Positions 1-6,686 of a DNA stretch of 23,639 nucleotides are shown here, piece after piece; the stretch's first letter is position 1; the number at the start of each line of letters is the position of its first letter. The notes beneath the pieces are model-generated. The model had not been told where the DNA came from. It was given only the letters and a program-made list of their open reading frames with translations, and searched no databases. Source of the stretch: a virus. A program made the position numbers and the translations under genes. The stretch is from IMG/VR virus record IMGVR_UViG_3300044574_000009, positions 1 to 23,639 of that record; one strand, 5' to 3'.

Positions 1-327
1 TACAACACCCACGGCCCGGACTGGCCACGCATCACGCAGACACTGCTGGATTGGGCCATCCTGACGGAGGAAATCAACCACTGTCGCAGTATTATGTGCG
101 ACCCGGCAACTGCCACAAACCCCGACATGATCGAGCAGGAATACGCCGCAGCATGGGATCGGATCAGGGACAATCTTGGAACCTGGACAGACCAGCTCAA
201 GCCGCAACCGAACCGGGGTGGGCACATGGACAGCTACGGCTCGTGGTCTTTGCGCCTGGAGCAGTTCATGGGGCAGCGTGTGGTCGATTGCATGCGCCAC
301 CGCATCGGCGGGAGGATGGCAGCATGA
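1..327 (+). CDS. Unknown phage protein, 5' end outside window
   Basis: The frame is open from the first base to the TGA at 325-327, giving at least 108 residues, so the gene almost certainly starts upstream. An internal ATG at 94 has no Shine-Dalgarno sequence before it and is unlikely to be the true start. The visible part is Trp- and Arg-rich with several amphipathic stretches (for example around IEQEYAAAWDRIRDNL) and no membrane segment or signal peptide. I do not recognise the family. The stop overlaps the start of the HNH gene in an ATGA junction, so the two are probably translated together. Its position before a resolvase and HTH gene suggests a DNA-metabolism or regulatory region, but that is context only. 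Confidence 0.6.
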   Translation, partial: YNTHGPDWPRITQTLLDWAILTEEINHCRSIMCDPATATNPDMIEQEYAAAWDRIRDNLGTWTDQLKPQPNRGGHMDSYGSWSLRLEQFMGQRVVDCMRHRIGGRMAA

Positions 328-986
328 ACCCAATCCGCGACATGCGTTTGCCGGACGTGGATGAGACGCAGCTTAGCGAATCCGAGATTGAAGTCGGCAT
401 ACGCATCGGGGTTATTGCCGAAACCACTGCCTCGCGCATGCGCGCGCATTTCACCCGCGAACGGCTGCTGCAGCTTTTCACCTACGACAGCCTGACCGGT
501 GCATTTTGCTGGCGTGGTACCGGTGTTGAGATCGTGAAAACCAACAATCACGGCTATCGCTGGGTGCACGTTGATGCGCATTCGATCCTGGTGCATCGGG
601 CTATTTGGCGAATACAGACCGGAGAATGGCCTGTATCGATGATCGACCACGTTGATGGCTGCAAGACCAACAACGCATGGGACAACCTGAGACGTGCCGA
701 CCACTCGCTGAATGCGCAAAACGTGTTCCAGCCAATGGCGACGAACAAGTCAGGGCTACGTGGCGTTTTTGTCGATTCACGGCGAACTGCGCGCCCGTTC
801 CGTTCTGCGATTGAAACCAACGGTATAAAGCGCAGCCTTGGCAGCTTCGAGACAGCTGAGGAAGCGCACGCCGCCTACATGGCAGCAAAGCGTGAAGACC
901 ATCAATTCGCCTTCACGACCGATGTTACCGTGGTCACCCGCCAGCGTGTCGAGATCATCAATTTCACGGAGGAATCCCCATGTTGA
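324..986 (+). CDS. HNH endonuclease with C-terminal AP2 DNA-binding domain
   Basis: A 220-residue protein. Residues about 44-133 form an HNH nuclease of the phage homing type: RERLLQLFTYDSLTGAFCWR, then LVHRAIW (H91), then IDHVDGCKTNNAWDNL carrying D108-H109 and the N117/N121 asparagines, ending in LNAQN. Residues about 143-190 (SGLRGVFVDS to EEAHAAYMAAKRE) match the AP2 DNA-binding fold often fused to such nucleases. These enzymes cut DNA at a specific site and usually act as selfish homing elements; some help genome packaging. The first roughly 42 residues are acidic and helical and not part of the usual HNH unit, so the nuclease may have fused to the start of another phage gene. The start at 324 has GGAGG at 311-315 and overlaps the previous stop (ATGA). 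The family is clear; the biological role is inferred. Confidence 0.85.
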   Translation: MNPIRDMRLPDVDETQLSESEIEVGIRIGVIAETTASRMRAHFTRERLLQLFTYDSLTGAFCWRGTGVEIVKTNNHGYRWVHVDAHSILVHRAIWRIQTGEWPVSMIDHVDGCKTNNAWDNLRRADHSLNAQNVFQPMATNKSGLRGVFVDSRRTARPFRSAIETNGIKRSLGSFETAEEAHAAYMAAKREDHQFAFTTDVTVVTRQRVEIINFTEESPC

Positions 987-1042
987 GCAAAAACGGACAG
1001 CGCATCAGTTCTGCGCTTGACCAAAGGAGCCAAAATTGTTAA
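980..1042 (+). CDS. Possible 20-residue leader ORF before the resolvase
   Basis: A short frame (MLSKNGQRISSALDQRSQNC) starts at an ATG that follows a strong GGAGG (968-972) at seven bases' spacing. Its TAA (1040-1042) overlaps the TTG start of the RuvC-like gene. This fits a small peptide whose translation feeds ribosomes onto a weak TTG start. No protein family is visible and the frame is too short for reliable coding statistics, so it may simply be the ribosome site of a lost gene. Confidence 0.35.
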   Translation: MLSKNGQRISSALDQRSQNC

Positions 1043-1536
1043 TCATCGGTGTTGACCCCGGCCTGACCGGTGCCATTTCCCTGATCTGCTCCGAGCGCGG
1101 ATTGCTGGAGTGCGTTGATCTGCCGGTGTGCGGCAACGGCCAAGCCACCGGCAAGATGCTGCGCTGGATCGACGCGGGCAAGCTGCAGGAGCTGCTGGCC
1201 ACCTGGTCGAGCAAATTCAGCTTTGCCGAAGAGTCGGTGCATGCAGTGATCGAACGGCCCATCCCCATGCCCTCGATGCCGAGCACCACCACGGCCAGCT
1301 CGTTCGACAGCTTCGGCGTGATCCGGGCGCTGGTGTTGGGCAAGGTGGCGCTCGATGGCATGACCATCGTCAACCCGCGCGAATGGAAAAATTTCTACGG
1401 GCTGGGCACCGACAAGGACGAATCACGCGCGACTGCTTTGCGCCTGTACGCCAATGCCCAAGTGAACCGGGCGAAGGATCACAACCGTGCCGAGGCGATC
1501 CTGATCGGCCACTGGCTTTTGAGGGAAATCCAATGA
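1036..1536 (+). CDS. RuvC-like Holliday junction resolvase/nuclease
   Basis: A 166-residue protein with the RNase H-like fold of RuvC-type resolvases. The N-terminus MLIIGVDPGLTGAIS carries the first catalytic acid, D7. VIERP gives E73 on the central strand. The C-terminal helix KDHNRAEAILIGHW supplies D148/H149 and E153, matching the acid cluster of the family. Length is close to bacterial RuvC (about 170). Expected role: metal-dependent cutting of branched DNA during recombination or before packaging. The start is a TTG at 1036 with AAAGGAG at 1023-1029; no ATG fits the conserved N-terminus. It lies between an HNH gene and an HTH gene, just before the head operon, consistent with resolving replicated concatemers. 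Family confidence is high; the exact substrate is inference. Confidence 0.85.
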   Translation: MLIIGVDPGLTGAISLICSERGLLECVDLPVCGNGQATGKMLRWIDAGKLQELLATWSSKFSFAEESVHAVIERPIPMPSMPSTTTASSFDSFGVIRALVLGKVALDGMTIVNPREWKNFYGLGTDKDESRATALRLYANAQVNRAKDHNRAEAILIGHWLLREIQ

Positions 1537-1793
1537 CACAGCACTTGCAAAACGGCTTCCGGATCAACTGGTGGCAGATCATCGAGGACTTGCGCCGCAC
1601 CGGCCTGAGCGTGGAAAAGATATCGGAAACCACCGAAATCCCCAAGTCCACGCTGCTGGGTTACCGCAACCTGGACGCGGAACCCAAGCACGCGGATGGT
1701 GAACAGCTCAAGCAGCTGTGGCTGCGCCGCATGGTGCCGCCGCTGCCGGTGAAGCAGGGCGATGTGCGCAGCCGCAGGGCTGGCCATGACTGA
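1533..1793 (+). CDS. Small helix-turn-helix DNA-binding protein
   Basis: An 86-residue basic protein starting in an ATGA overlap with the resolvase stop. Residues about 13-48 (WWQIIEDLRRTG, then LSVEKISETTEIPKSTLLGY) form a helix-turn-helix of the kind found in small phage regulators: two helices, a turn at E35-I36 and a recognition helix with KSTLLGYR. The C-terminus is Arg/Lys-rich (LRRM, VRSRRAGHD). No ligand-binding or dimerisation domain is seen. The gene sits at the junction between DNA-metabolism and head genes, and the 16-base element at 1795 begins one base after its stop. It could be a late-gene regulator, or less likely a small terminase-like DNA binder, although a better TerS candidate lies at 20090. 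Function is inferred from fold and position. Confidence 0.7.
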   Translation: MTQHLQNGFRINWWQIIEDLRRTGLSVEKISETTEIPKSTLLGYRNLDAEPKHADGEQLKQLWLRRMVPPLPVKQGDVRSRRAGHD

Positions 1794-1794
1794 A

Positions 1795-1810
1795 AGTCGG
1801 GAAGCCGACC
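1795..1810 (+). promoter_or_regulatory. 16-base hairpin element, copy 1 of 3
   Basis: AGTCGGGAAGCCGACC, with arms GTCGG and CCGAC around GAAG. It is identical to 5156-5171 and 22016-22031 and lies in the same orientation. This copy starts one base after the HTH gene stop and ends 55 bases before the first head-module start (1866). Copies 1 and 2 also share two A residues before the core. A late promoter, activator/repressor site or RNA processing hairpin are all possible; identity of the three copies is seen, function is inferred. Confidence 0.6.
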
Positions 1811-1940
1811 ACCCACCGACACGACACTGCACCCACCGGCAAACCAACGCAAAGGAGACCGAACCATGGCAGCCAAGATGCCCCCACAGATCCCCGGCGA
1901 TTCACCCGCTGACGCTGAGCAACCCACCGACACGACACTG
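1811..1940 (+). repeat. Direct repeat of 19 bases (1811-1829 and 1922-1940)
   Basis: ACCCACCGACACGACACTG occurs at 1811-1829 in the untranslated leader, directly after hairpin element copy 1, and again at 1922-1940 inside the following small gene, where it encodes QPTDTTL. The 111-base period suggests a local duplication or a leader that was once coding. Confidence 0.8.
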
Positions 1941-2057
1941 GAGCCAATCCAAGCGGAAGAGCCGGTGCAGGCTGAACTGCCCCGCGCTGCCGATATCGAC
2001 CCCACCAAGATCAGCCGCTCTGTGCTCACGCAAGACGGTTGGGTCTGCCCAGCGTAA
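1866..2057 (+). CDS. Small acidic Pro-rich virion-associated protein
   Basis: A 63-residue protein preceded by AAAGGAG at good spacing. The first 40 residues are Pro/Ala/Glu-rich and probably disordered; the end (IDPTKISRSVLTQDGWVCPA) looks like a short conserved motif. I recall similar small proteins just before the portal in podoviruses of Burkholderiales but cannot name a function. There is no membrane segment. It opens the head operon and is followed ten bases later by another small gene with its own Shine-Dalgarno. The 19-base segment encoding QPTDTTL is duplicated from its own leader. A head accessory role is inference from position. Confidence 0.6.
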   Translation: MAAKMPPQIPGDSPADAEQPTDTTLEPIQAEEPVQAELPRAADIDPTKISRSVLTQDGWVCPA

Positions 2058-2067
2058 GGAGCCGACC

Positions 2068-2325
2068 ATGTGCGGAGGATTCATCGGCAGTATTGCAAAG
2101 GGATTGGGGCTGGCCCACGATGCTCCGACCCAAGATCCAGCAGATGCAGCGTCTCAGGCAGCTGCATCGTCTCAGGCAGCTGCTGACACCAAAGCAACCC
2201 AGAGCGCAAACCTGAAACTGGCTTACCGTAACCGCCGCCGCTCTGCCAGTCTGCTGGCTACGGGCGCAGGTGACACCGGCATGGCGCAGGGCAAGACTAC
2301 CAGAAAATCTGTGCTGGGGGCCTGA
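2068..2325 (+). CDS. Small MCGG-type phage protein upstream of portal
   Basis: An 85-residue protein beginning MCGGFIGSIAKGLGL, followed by an Ala/Gln/Ser-rich linker with an 18-base tandem duplication, then a basic segment (YRNRRRRS-like: LAYRNRRRSASLLATGAGD) and the end TTRKSVLGA. The combination of a short Cys/Gly-rich N-terminus and a C-terminal R-x-x-LL/VLG motif resembles small proteins encoded beside portal genes in many podoviruses; their function is not established to my knowledge. TAAGGAG at 2056-2061 sets the start at 2068. The stop overlaps the portal start (TGATG), implying coupled translation. The hydrophobic N-terminus is too short to call a membrane anchor. Confidence 0.65.
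   Translation: MCGGFIGSIAKGLGLAHDAPTQDPADAASQAAASSQAAADTKATQSANLKLAYRNRRRSASLLATGAGDTGMAQGKTTRKSVLGA
2150..2183 (+). repeat. 18-base tandem duplication inside the MCGG-type gene
   Basis: CGTCTCAGGCAGCTGC occurs at 2150-2165 and 2168-2183, period 18, adding six residues to an Ala/Ser/Gln linker. In-frame and probably a slippage duplication. Confidence 0.8.
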
Positions 2326-3938
2326 TGGCTGCTGATCCAGTCAAGATCACCAAGCGGCTGGATGCCCTCAAGGCCAAGCGCTCGGGCTTTGAGTCCGACT
2401 GGCGCGATTGCTTTGAAATGACTTTCCCCGAGCGTGGCTCTGGCCTGTCGGGTGAGGTCATCGATAGCACCCAGGCACGCAGCAAGACCGCTGCCCGCCT
2501 TGATTCCACCGGTACCGATGCGAGTCGCATTCTGGCATCGGCGCTGATGTCGGGCATGACCCCTGCAAACTCCCGCTGGTTCGCCCTTGACGTGGGCAAT
2601 GAGTCGGACGAAGAGCGCAAGTGGCTCGACGATGCATCCGATACGATTTGGAAAAACATCCACGCCGCCAACTTTGACGCTGCCGCTTTCGAGTGCATGC
2701 TCGACGTCGTGCCAGCTGGCTGGTGCGTGCTGTTCACCGACATCAACCGGCATGCAGGCGGTGGCTATGCCTTCGAGCAGTGGCCAATCAGTGAATGCTT
2801 CATCGCCAGCACCCGCCAGGATGGCCGCGTCGATACCGTGTACCGCAAGTACGCAATGTCGGCGCTGCAGGCTGCGGAGACATTTGGAATTGAGAACCTG
2901 AGCAGCAAGTCACGCGACAAGGTGCTGAACAAGCCAGACGATTTGATCCAGTTCGTGCGTGTTGTGGAACCGCGCAAGGTGTACACCGCAGGGGCCAAAC
3001 TATCTCGCAACATGCCATTTGCCTCGTGCGATGTGGAGCTGGATGGCAAGCACCTGGTGCGTGAGCAAGGTTTTGAAGAGTTCCCGTGCTCTGTGCCGCG
3101 CTGGACGATCATCCCGCAAAGCCATTACGCCGTGGGGCCAGCGTTCCATGCACTACCCGACATGCTGGAGCTCACCGAACTGGTACGACTTGAGAAGGCC
3201 GCTGCTGATCTGGCCGTGTCCGGCATGTGGATAGCGGAAGACGATGGCGTGCTGAACCCCCGCACCGTGAAGGTGGGGCCGCGCAAGATCATCATTGCCA
3301 ACAGCGTGAACAGCATGAAGGAGCTCAAGAGCGGGGCCGACTTTAGAGTGTCGTTCACCATGAAGTCACAGCTGCAGGCGCAGATCCGCAAGACCTTGAT
3401 GGCCGACCAGCTGCAGCCGCAGGATAGCCCCGCCATGACAGCCACCGAAGTGCATGTGCGTGTGAACCTGATTCGCCAGCTGCTGGGCCCGGTGTATGGT
3501 CGCCTGCAGGTAGAATGGCTGCAAACCCTGATTGAGCGCTGTTTCGGTCTGGCGTTTCGCGCTGGTGTGCTGGGGCGACCACCGGAGTCTCTGTGGGCGC
3601 GTGACTTCCATGTGCGCTACATCAGCCCACTGGCCCGGGCGCAGCGCCTGGAGGATGTGACCGCCATGGATCGCATCGAGCAAGGCCTGATGCTCAAGGC
3701 GCAAATGAAGCCCGAGATTCTTGATGTGTACGACTGGGATGGTGCCGAAGAGCTTCGCAGTCAATTCCTTGGTGTACCCGGCAAGCTGATGCGCACCGAC
3801 AAAGAACTGGCCGCCATCCGTAAGGAGCGTGCTGACGCGCAGGCCCAGGCGCAGCAAAAAGATCAGTCCATAGCCATGGCGCAAGCTGCCAGCGGCAATG
3901 ATGCTGGTGCCAAGGTTATGGGCGCAATGGTGGCATGA
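2325..3938 (+). CDS. Portal / head-tail connector protein
   Basis: A 537-residue protein, the usual length of the T7 gp8-like head-to-tail connector family. Recognisable features are an N-terminal helical region with RLDALKAKRSGFESDWRDCFEMTFPERG, the segment TGTDASRILASALMSGMTPANSRWFALDV typical of podoviral connectors, a central LRLEKAAADLAVSGMW-type stretch, MTATEVHVRVNLIRQLLGPVYGRLQVEWLQ, and a Gln/Ala-rich coiled-coil tail (KELAAIRKERADAQAQAQQKD). Twelve copies would form the ring at the head vertex through which TerL pumps DNA and to which the tail attaches. The start overlaps the previous stop (TGATG) and its own stop overlaps the next start (ATGA). Assignment is strong from length, sequence pattern and neighbours. 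Confidence 0.9.
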   Translation: MAADPVKITKRLDALKAKRSGFESDWRDCFEMTFPERGSGLSGEVIDSTQARSKTAARLDSTGTDASRILASALMSGMTPANSRWFALDVGNESDEERKWLDDASDTIWKNIHAANFDAAAFECMLDVVPAGWCVLFTDINRHAGGGYAFEQWPISECFIASTRQDGRVDTVYRKYAMSALQAAETFGIENLSSKSRDKVLNKPDDLIQFVRVVEPRKVYTAGAKLSRNMPFASCDVELDGKHLVREQGFEEFPCSVPRWTIIPQSHYAVGPAFHALPDMLELTELVRLEKAAADLAVSGMWIAEDDGVLNPRTVKVGPRKIIIANSVNSMKELKSGADFRVSFTMKSQLQAQIRKTLMADQLQPQDSPAMTATEVHVRVNLIRQLLGPVYGRLQVEWLQTLIERCFGLAFRAGVLGRPPESLWARDFHVRYISPLARAQRLEDVTAMDRIEQGLMLKAQMKPEILDVYDWDGAEELRSQFLGVPGKLMRTDKELAAIRKERADAQAQAQQKDQSIAMAQAASGNDAGAKVMGAMVA

Positions 3939-4195
3939 CGCGCGGCACACCAGCACCGGCCATCACGCCGGAAATGTTCAAGGAGCTGTTCGAGGATCAC
4001 CCCACCGGGCGCATCGTCCTTGAGCACCTGATCGTCAGATTCACCCGCCCAGCGGTGACCGAAGGCGGCATTGATGCCGTGCTGAAAACCTACCTTCGCC
4101 AAGGCACGCGCATGCCGCTGGATTACATCGTCACCCAGATCAACCGCGCTCACGGTGTGGCAACAACCCAAGGAGAGCAAGATGTTCAAACGTAG
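3935..4195 (+). CDS. Bbp19-like small phage protein
   Basis: An 86-residue protein whose body (EMFKELFEDHPTGRIVLEHL, then VTEGGIDAVLKTYLRQGTRM, then IVTQINRAHG) fits the Bbp19-like family, named after a Bordetella phage BPP-1 protein: an F-x-x-L-F segment, a short turn with GR-x-VL, and a second helical region. The family is found between portal and scaffold/capsid genes in many podoviruses; its role is unknown, probably in head assembly. It begins in an ATGA overlap with the portal stop, so it is likely translated by coupling. Its last 14 bases overlap the scaffold start region. Family call is from memory of the pattern, not a search. Confidence 0.7.
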   Translation: MTRGTPAPAITPEMFKELFEDHPTGRIVLEHLIVRFTRPAVTEGGIDAVLKTYLRQGTRMPLDYIVTQINRAHGVATTQGEQDVQT

Positions 4196-5066
4196 ATTCC
4201 CATTGATGGATGGCACACCCGGCGCTGCCGGTGGTGGAGCTCCAGCCGGTGACGCTGGCGCACCTGCAGCCCCTGCAGCTGGTGGCGCACCTGCCCCAGC
4301 CGCTCCCGCTGGTGATGCTGGCGGCGCTCCCGCTGCTCCCTCAATCCTGTCCGGTGGCAAGCCTGCCGATGGTTCCGCGCCAGCTGCAGCCACTCCAAAC
4401 GACTGGATCCCTGAGAAGTTCCGCGTCATGAATGGCGATGCCATGGACATCGAGGCATCAGCCAAGAAGCTGGCAGAGTCCTACACTGGTCTGGAAAAGA
4501 AGGTGGGCTCTGGTGATGTGCCACCCAAGACCGCCGACGAATATGCGGTGGTGGTGCCGGATCAGTTCAAGGATGTGTGGTCAGAAGATGACCGCTTCAA
4601 GTCGTTTCGCACCGATGCGCTGGCCGCTGGCCTGACCCAGAAGCAGTTTGATTTTGTGATGGGCAAGTATTTCAACGTGGCGCCTGAGCTGGTGCAGGGT
4701 GGCCAGCAGGTGAGCGCCGACAAGGCCAGCGAAGAGCTGCGCACCACCTGGAAGACCGATACCGAGTTCAATGCCAATGTGCAGGATGCATTCAAGGCAT
4801 TCAGCGCCTATGCCGACCCAGCCGATCAGGCGCGCATTGACGAGATCGGCAACAGCCCGGTGGCGCTGCGCATTCTGGCCAAGATCGGCAAGGAAATGGG
4901 TGAGGCCGGTGGCATCCCTGCGGCCAATGCTTCAACCGGCGCGGATGACATTCAGGCCATTCTCAAGTCCGATGCGTACCTGAACCCCAAGCATGCAGAC
5001 CACAAGGCCACCAGCGCCAAGGTGCAGGCGTTCTATCAGAAGAAATTCGGCAATACGCCAGCCTGA
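4182..5066 (+). CDS. Capsid scaffold protein
   Basis: A 294-residue protein starting at the ATG at 4182, which has AAGGAG at 4170-4175; an upstream TTG in frame lacks a site. Residues about 10-72 are a low-complexity Ala/Gly/Pro linker with a near repeat (APAGDAGAPAAP, then APAGDAGGAPAAP). The rest is helical: WIPEKFRVMNGDAMDIEASAKKLAESYTGLEKKV, DEYAVVVPDQFKDVWSEDDR, KQFDFVMGKYFNVAPEL and a C-terminus rich in Lys/Ala (HADHKATSAKVQAFYQKKFG). This is the layout of phage scaffolding proteins of the T7 gp9 type, which direct capsid assembly and leave before DNA packaging. Location between portal and major capsid gene supports it. A rho-independent terminator follows 39 bases downstream. Confidence 0.8.
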   Translation: MFKRRFPLMDGTPGAAGGGAPAGDAGAPAAPAAGGAPAPAAPAGDAGGAPAAPSILSGGKPADGSAPAAATPNDWIPEKFRVMNGDAMDIEASAKKLAESYTGLEKKVGSGDVPPKTADEYAVVVPDQFKDVWSEDDRFKSFRTDALAAGLTQKQFDFVMGKYFNVAPELVQGGQQVSADKASEELRTTWKTDTEFNANVQDAFKAFSAYADPADQARIDEIGNSPVALRILAKIGKEMGEAGGIPAANASTGADDIQAILKSDAYLNPKHADHKATSAKVQAFYQKKFGNTPA

Positions 5067-5105
5067 TTGCAGTTGTCTCCTATGTAGGTGTGAGCAGCCC
5101 ACTTT

Positions 5106-5137
5106 GCCCCGAGAGGTTAGCGCTTCCCGGGGCTTTT
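5106..5137 (+). terminator. Rho-independent terminator after scaffold gene
   Basis: GCCCCG (5106-5111) pairs with CGGGGC (5128-5133). After one mismatch, GAGG (5113-5116) pairs with CTTC (5123-5126, one G-U). The loop is TTAGCG and the stem is followed by TTTT. It would stop or attenuate transcription between scaffold and capsid. Confidence 0.75.
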
Positions 5138-5155
5138 CCATTTCTGGGTCTACAA

Positions 5156-5171
5156 AGTCGGGAAGCCGACC
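5156..5171 (+). promoter_or_regulatory. 16-base hairpin element, copy 2 of 3
   Basis: Identical to copies at 1795-1810 and 22016-22031 (AGTCGGGAAGCCGACC). It lies 19 bases after the scaffold terminator's T-run and 154 bases upstream of the major capsid start, where a new promoter would be expected. Function is inferred. Confidence 0.6.
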
Positions 5172-5325
5172 GCGTACCGGCCGGATGATGCAGCGCAACG
5201 GCCTGGTGTGGCGACCAGATAACCGAAAAGCCAGCGACCGCATATCGCGCCGAAATGCAGTCAGAGATTGGGCCTGTTTCCGCAGACAACCCTGCCAAAG
5301 GCGTTGAAACTTTTATGAGGTTGAA

Positions 5326-6201
5326 ATGAACAACACAATCACCGCTGCGTTCGTTACGCAGTTCCATGATTCGTTTGTCGCCGCTGCGGAACAGAAAGAA
5401 TCACGGCTGGAGTCAACGGTCAACAATCGCGGGATGATCGTCGGATCGTCCTTCACCGCCAACGACATGGGCATCATCGAGGCATCGCAAGTGACTAACC
5501 GTTACGGCGATACCGAGTGGACTATCCCTGACGCTGGAACCCGCCAAGCCTTGATGGCTGACTACGATGTGGCCATCCCCATCGATCGCTCCGACTTGGC
5601 CAAGTTGATGGCAAACCCCCAGGGCGACTACCTGCAGCGCGCTCTGTCTGCCATGCAGCGCAAGAAAGACCGCGTGATTTATGACGCTGCCCGTGGCGCC
5701 GCACTGCGCAAGACGGATGAGTCTGGATCCTTTGCTGCCGTGAACTTGTCCGGTGGCCAGATCATTGCCGCTGGTGGCACTGGCATGACCAAGGCGAAGC
5801 TGATCACTGCGCGCAAGCAGTTCCGCACCAATGAAGCCGACGAGCACAACGGTGAGGAAATCTTCCTGACCTATGACGCTGGCATGTTGGAGGACGTGCT
5901 GTCTGACACCCAGCTGACTAGCGCCGACTACATGGCCGTGAAGATGCTCCAAGAGGGCGACATCAGCGGCAAGTGGTTGGGCTTCAAGTGGGTGCCTTAT
6001 GAAAACTTGTTTGGCACATCCACACGCACCGCCATCGCTTACGCGAAGTCTGGTGTTCACATCGGTACGGGTGAAAACATCGTTACCGACATTGGCCCAC
6101 GCCGTGACAAGCGCAACATGATCCAGATCTATGTTGCCATGTCTGTCGGTTCTGTTCGTGTGAACGAGCAGAAGGTCGTAACCATCGACTACGTTGCATA
6201 A
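5326..6201 (+). CDS. Major capsid protein
   Basis: A 291-residue protein resembling the HK97-fold capsid proteins of several podoviruses. Visible landmarks: MNNTITAAFVTQFHDSFVAAAEQKESRLESTV at the N-terminus, IPDAGTRQALMADYDVAIPIDRSDLAKLMANPQGDYLQRALSAMQRKKDRVIYDAARG in the middle, TKAKLITARKQFRTNEADEHNGEEIFL, and the C-terminal block RNMIQIYVAMSVGSVRVNEQKVVTIDYV. The alternating beta strands and the long helical spine fit the fold. No protease-processed delta domain is evident, consistent with a separate scaffold protein. The gene is flanked by terminators together with the next gene, as expected for a product needed in hundreds of copies. The ATG follows GAGG at five bases. Confidence comes from position plus pattern. 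Confidence 0.85.
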   Translation: MNNTITAAFVTQFHDSFVAAAEQKESRLESTVNNRGMIVGSSFTANDMGIIEASQVTNRYGDTEWTIPDAGTRQALMADYDVAIPIDRSDLAKLMANPQGDYLQRALSAMQRKKDRVIYDAARGAALRKTDESGSFAAVNLSGGQIIAAGGTGMTKAKLITARKQFRTNEADEHNGEEIFLTYDAGMLEDVLSDTQLTSADYMAVKMLQEGDISGKWLGFKWVPYENLFGTSTRTAIAYAKSGVHIGTGENIVTDIGPRRDKRNMIQIYVAMSVGSVRVNEQKVVTIDYVA

Positions 6202-6211
6202 GGGGTAAATC

Positions 6212-6667
6212 ATGGCTGAAGTTAAATCAACCCAAACCACAGCAGTGGCCGCTGGCTCTAAGCTGCTCCCAGCTTCTGACGGTGGCCGCAAGCGCCTGTT
6301 CTTTGCTGAGTACGTGCAGGGTGTTGCCACCCAGGCAATCAGCGACACGATCTACCTGGGCGACTTGCCCAAGGGCGCGCGCATCTGCAAGGACTGGCTG
6401 CTGAACTGCTCTGCAGGTACGGCAGCCAGCACGCTGCACATCGGCATCCGAGGTCGGGCCACCGGTACGGCAATCGCTGCCAGCGGCATTGCTGCATCTA
6501 CCGACATTGCAGCTGCTGGCTACAAGGATGCCAATACCGGCTCTTTGCTGGCCGCTGGCCTGCAGTACACCACGCTGGAAGCGGTGGAAGTGTATGCAAC
6601 CATCAACGTGGCAGTGCTGGCGGCAAACCAGAAGATCACGATTGAAGGTTCTTACGTCCAAGACTGA
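6212..6667 (+). CDS. Capsid-associated structural protein (possible decoration protein)
   Basis: A 151-residue protein, Ala/Gly/Thr-rich and predicted mostly beta, starting ten bases after the capsid stop. Segments such as RRLFFAEYVQG-like (KRLFFAEYVQGVATQAISDTI), DLPKGARICKDWLLNCSAG and VYATINVAVLAANQKITIEGSYVQD suggest a compact beta-sandwich with no signal peptide or membrane span. I do not recognise a named family. Because it is co-transcribed with the capsid gene and ends at a terminator, it is probably a virion protein needed in high copy, such as a decoration or head-stabilising protein. That role is inference from genome position only. Confidence 0.65.
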   Translation: MAEVKSTQTTAVAAGSKLLPASDGGRKRLFFAEYVQGVATQAISDTIYLGDLPKGARICKDWLLNCSAGTAASTLHIGIRGRATGTAIAASGIAASTDIAAAGYKDANTGSLLAAGLQYTTLEAVEVYATINVAVLAANQKITIEGSYVQD

Positions 6668-6686
6668 CGCACCCGCGTAAGCGTCC

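Larger units (their letters stand above)
5067..5325 (+). other. 259-base leader between scaffold and capsid genes
   Basis: The longest non-coding stretch in the window. From left to right it holds a short palindrome (CCTATGTAGG at 5081-5090), a terminator (5106-5137), the second 16-base hairpin element (5156-5171) and about 150 bases with no convincing gene. I see no good sigma70-type promoter hexamers. The capsid ribosome site GAGG is at 5317-5320. The layout, terminator then repeat element then capsid gene, suggests that transcription is restarted here. Confidence 0.6.

Noticed and set aside
51-323. Longer version of the HNH protein starting at TTG 51
   Set aside because: The added part lacks a ribosome site and overlaps a better frame that is open from base 1. 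The ATG at 324 has GGAGG and an ATGA junction.
4210-4431. Second plus-strand frame in the scaffold arm
   Set aside because: Leu/Pro/Gln repeats result from reading the repetitive Ala/Gly/Pro DNA out of frame; no start signal. Unlike the frame at 13998, nothing favours it.
3863-4465. Minus-strand frame across the portal end and scaffold start
   Set aside because: Its Ala/Pro/Gly repeats mirror the scaffold's low-complexity arm; it is a reverse-frame shadow.
5315-5329. Four-codon mini ORF overlapping the capsid start
   Set aside because: Its ATG lacks a ribosome site and the length is within chance; GAGG here is simply the capsid ribosome site.
5413-6348. Long minus-strand frame (311 codons) opposite the capsid gene
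   Set aside because: It is the antisense shadow of a GC-rich coding gene, with His/Gly/Val-rich composition and no ribosome site or family features.
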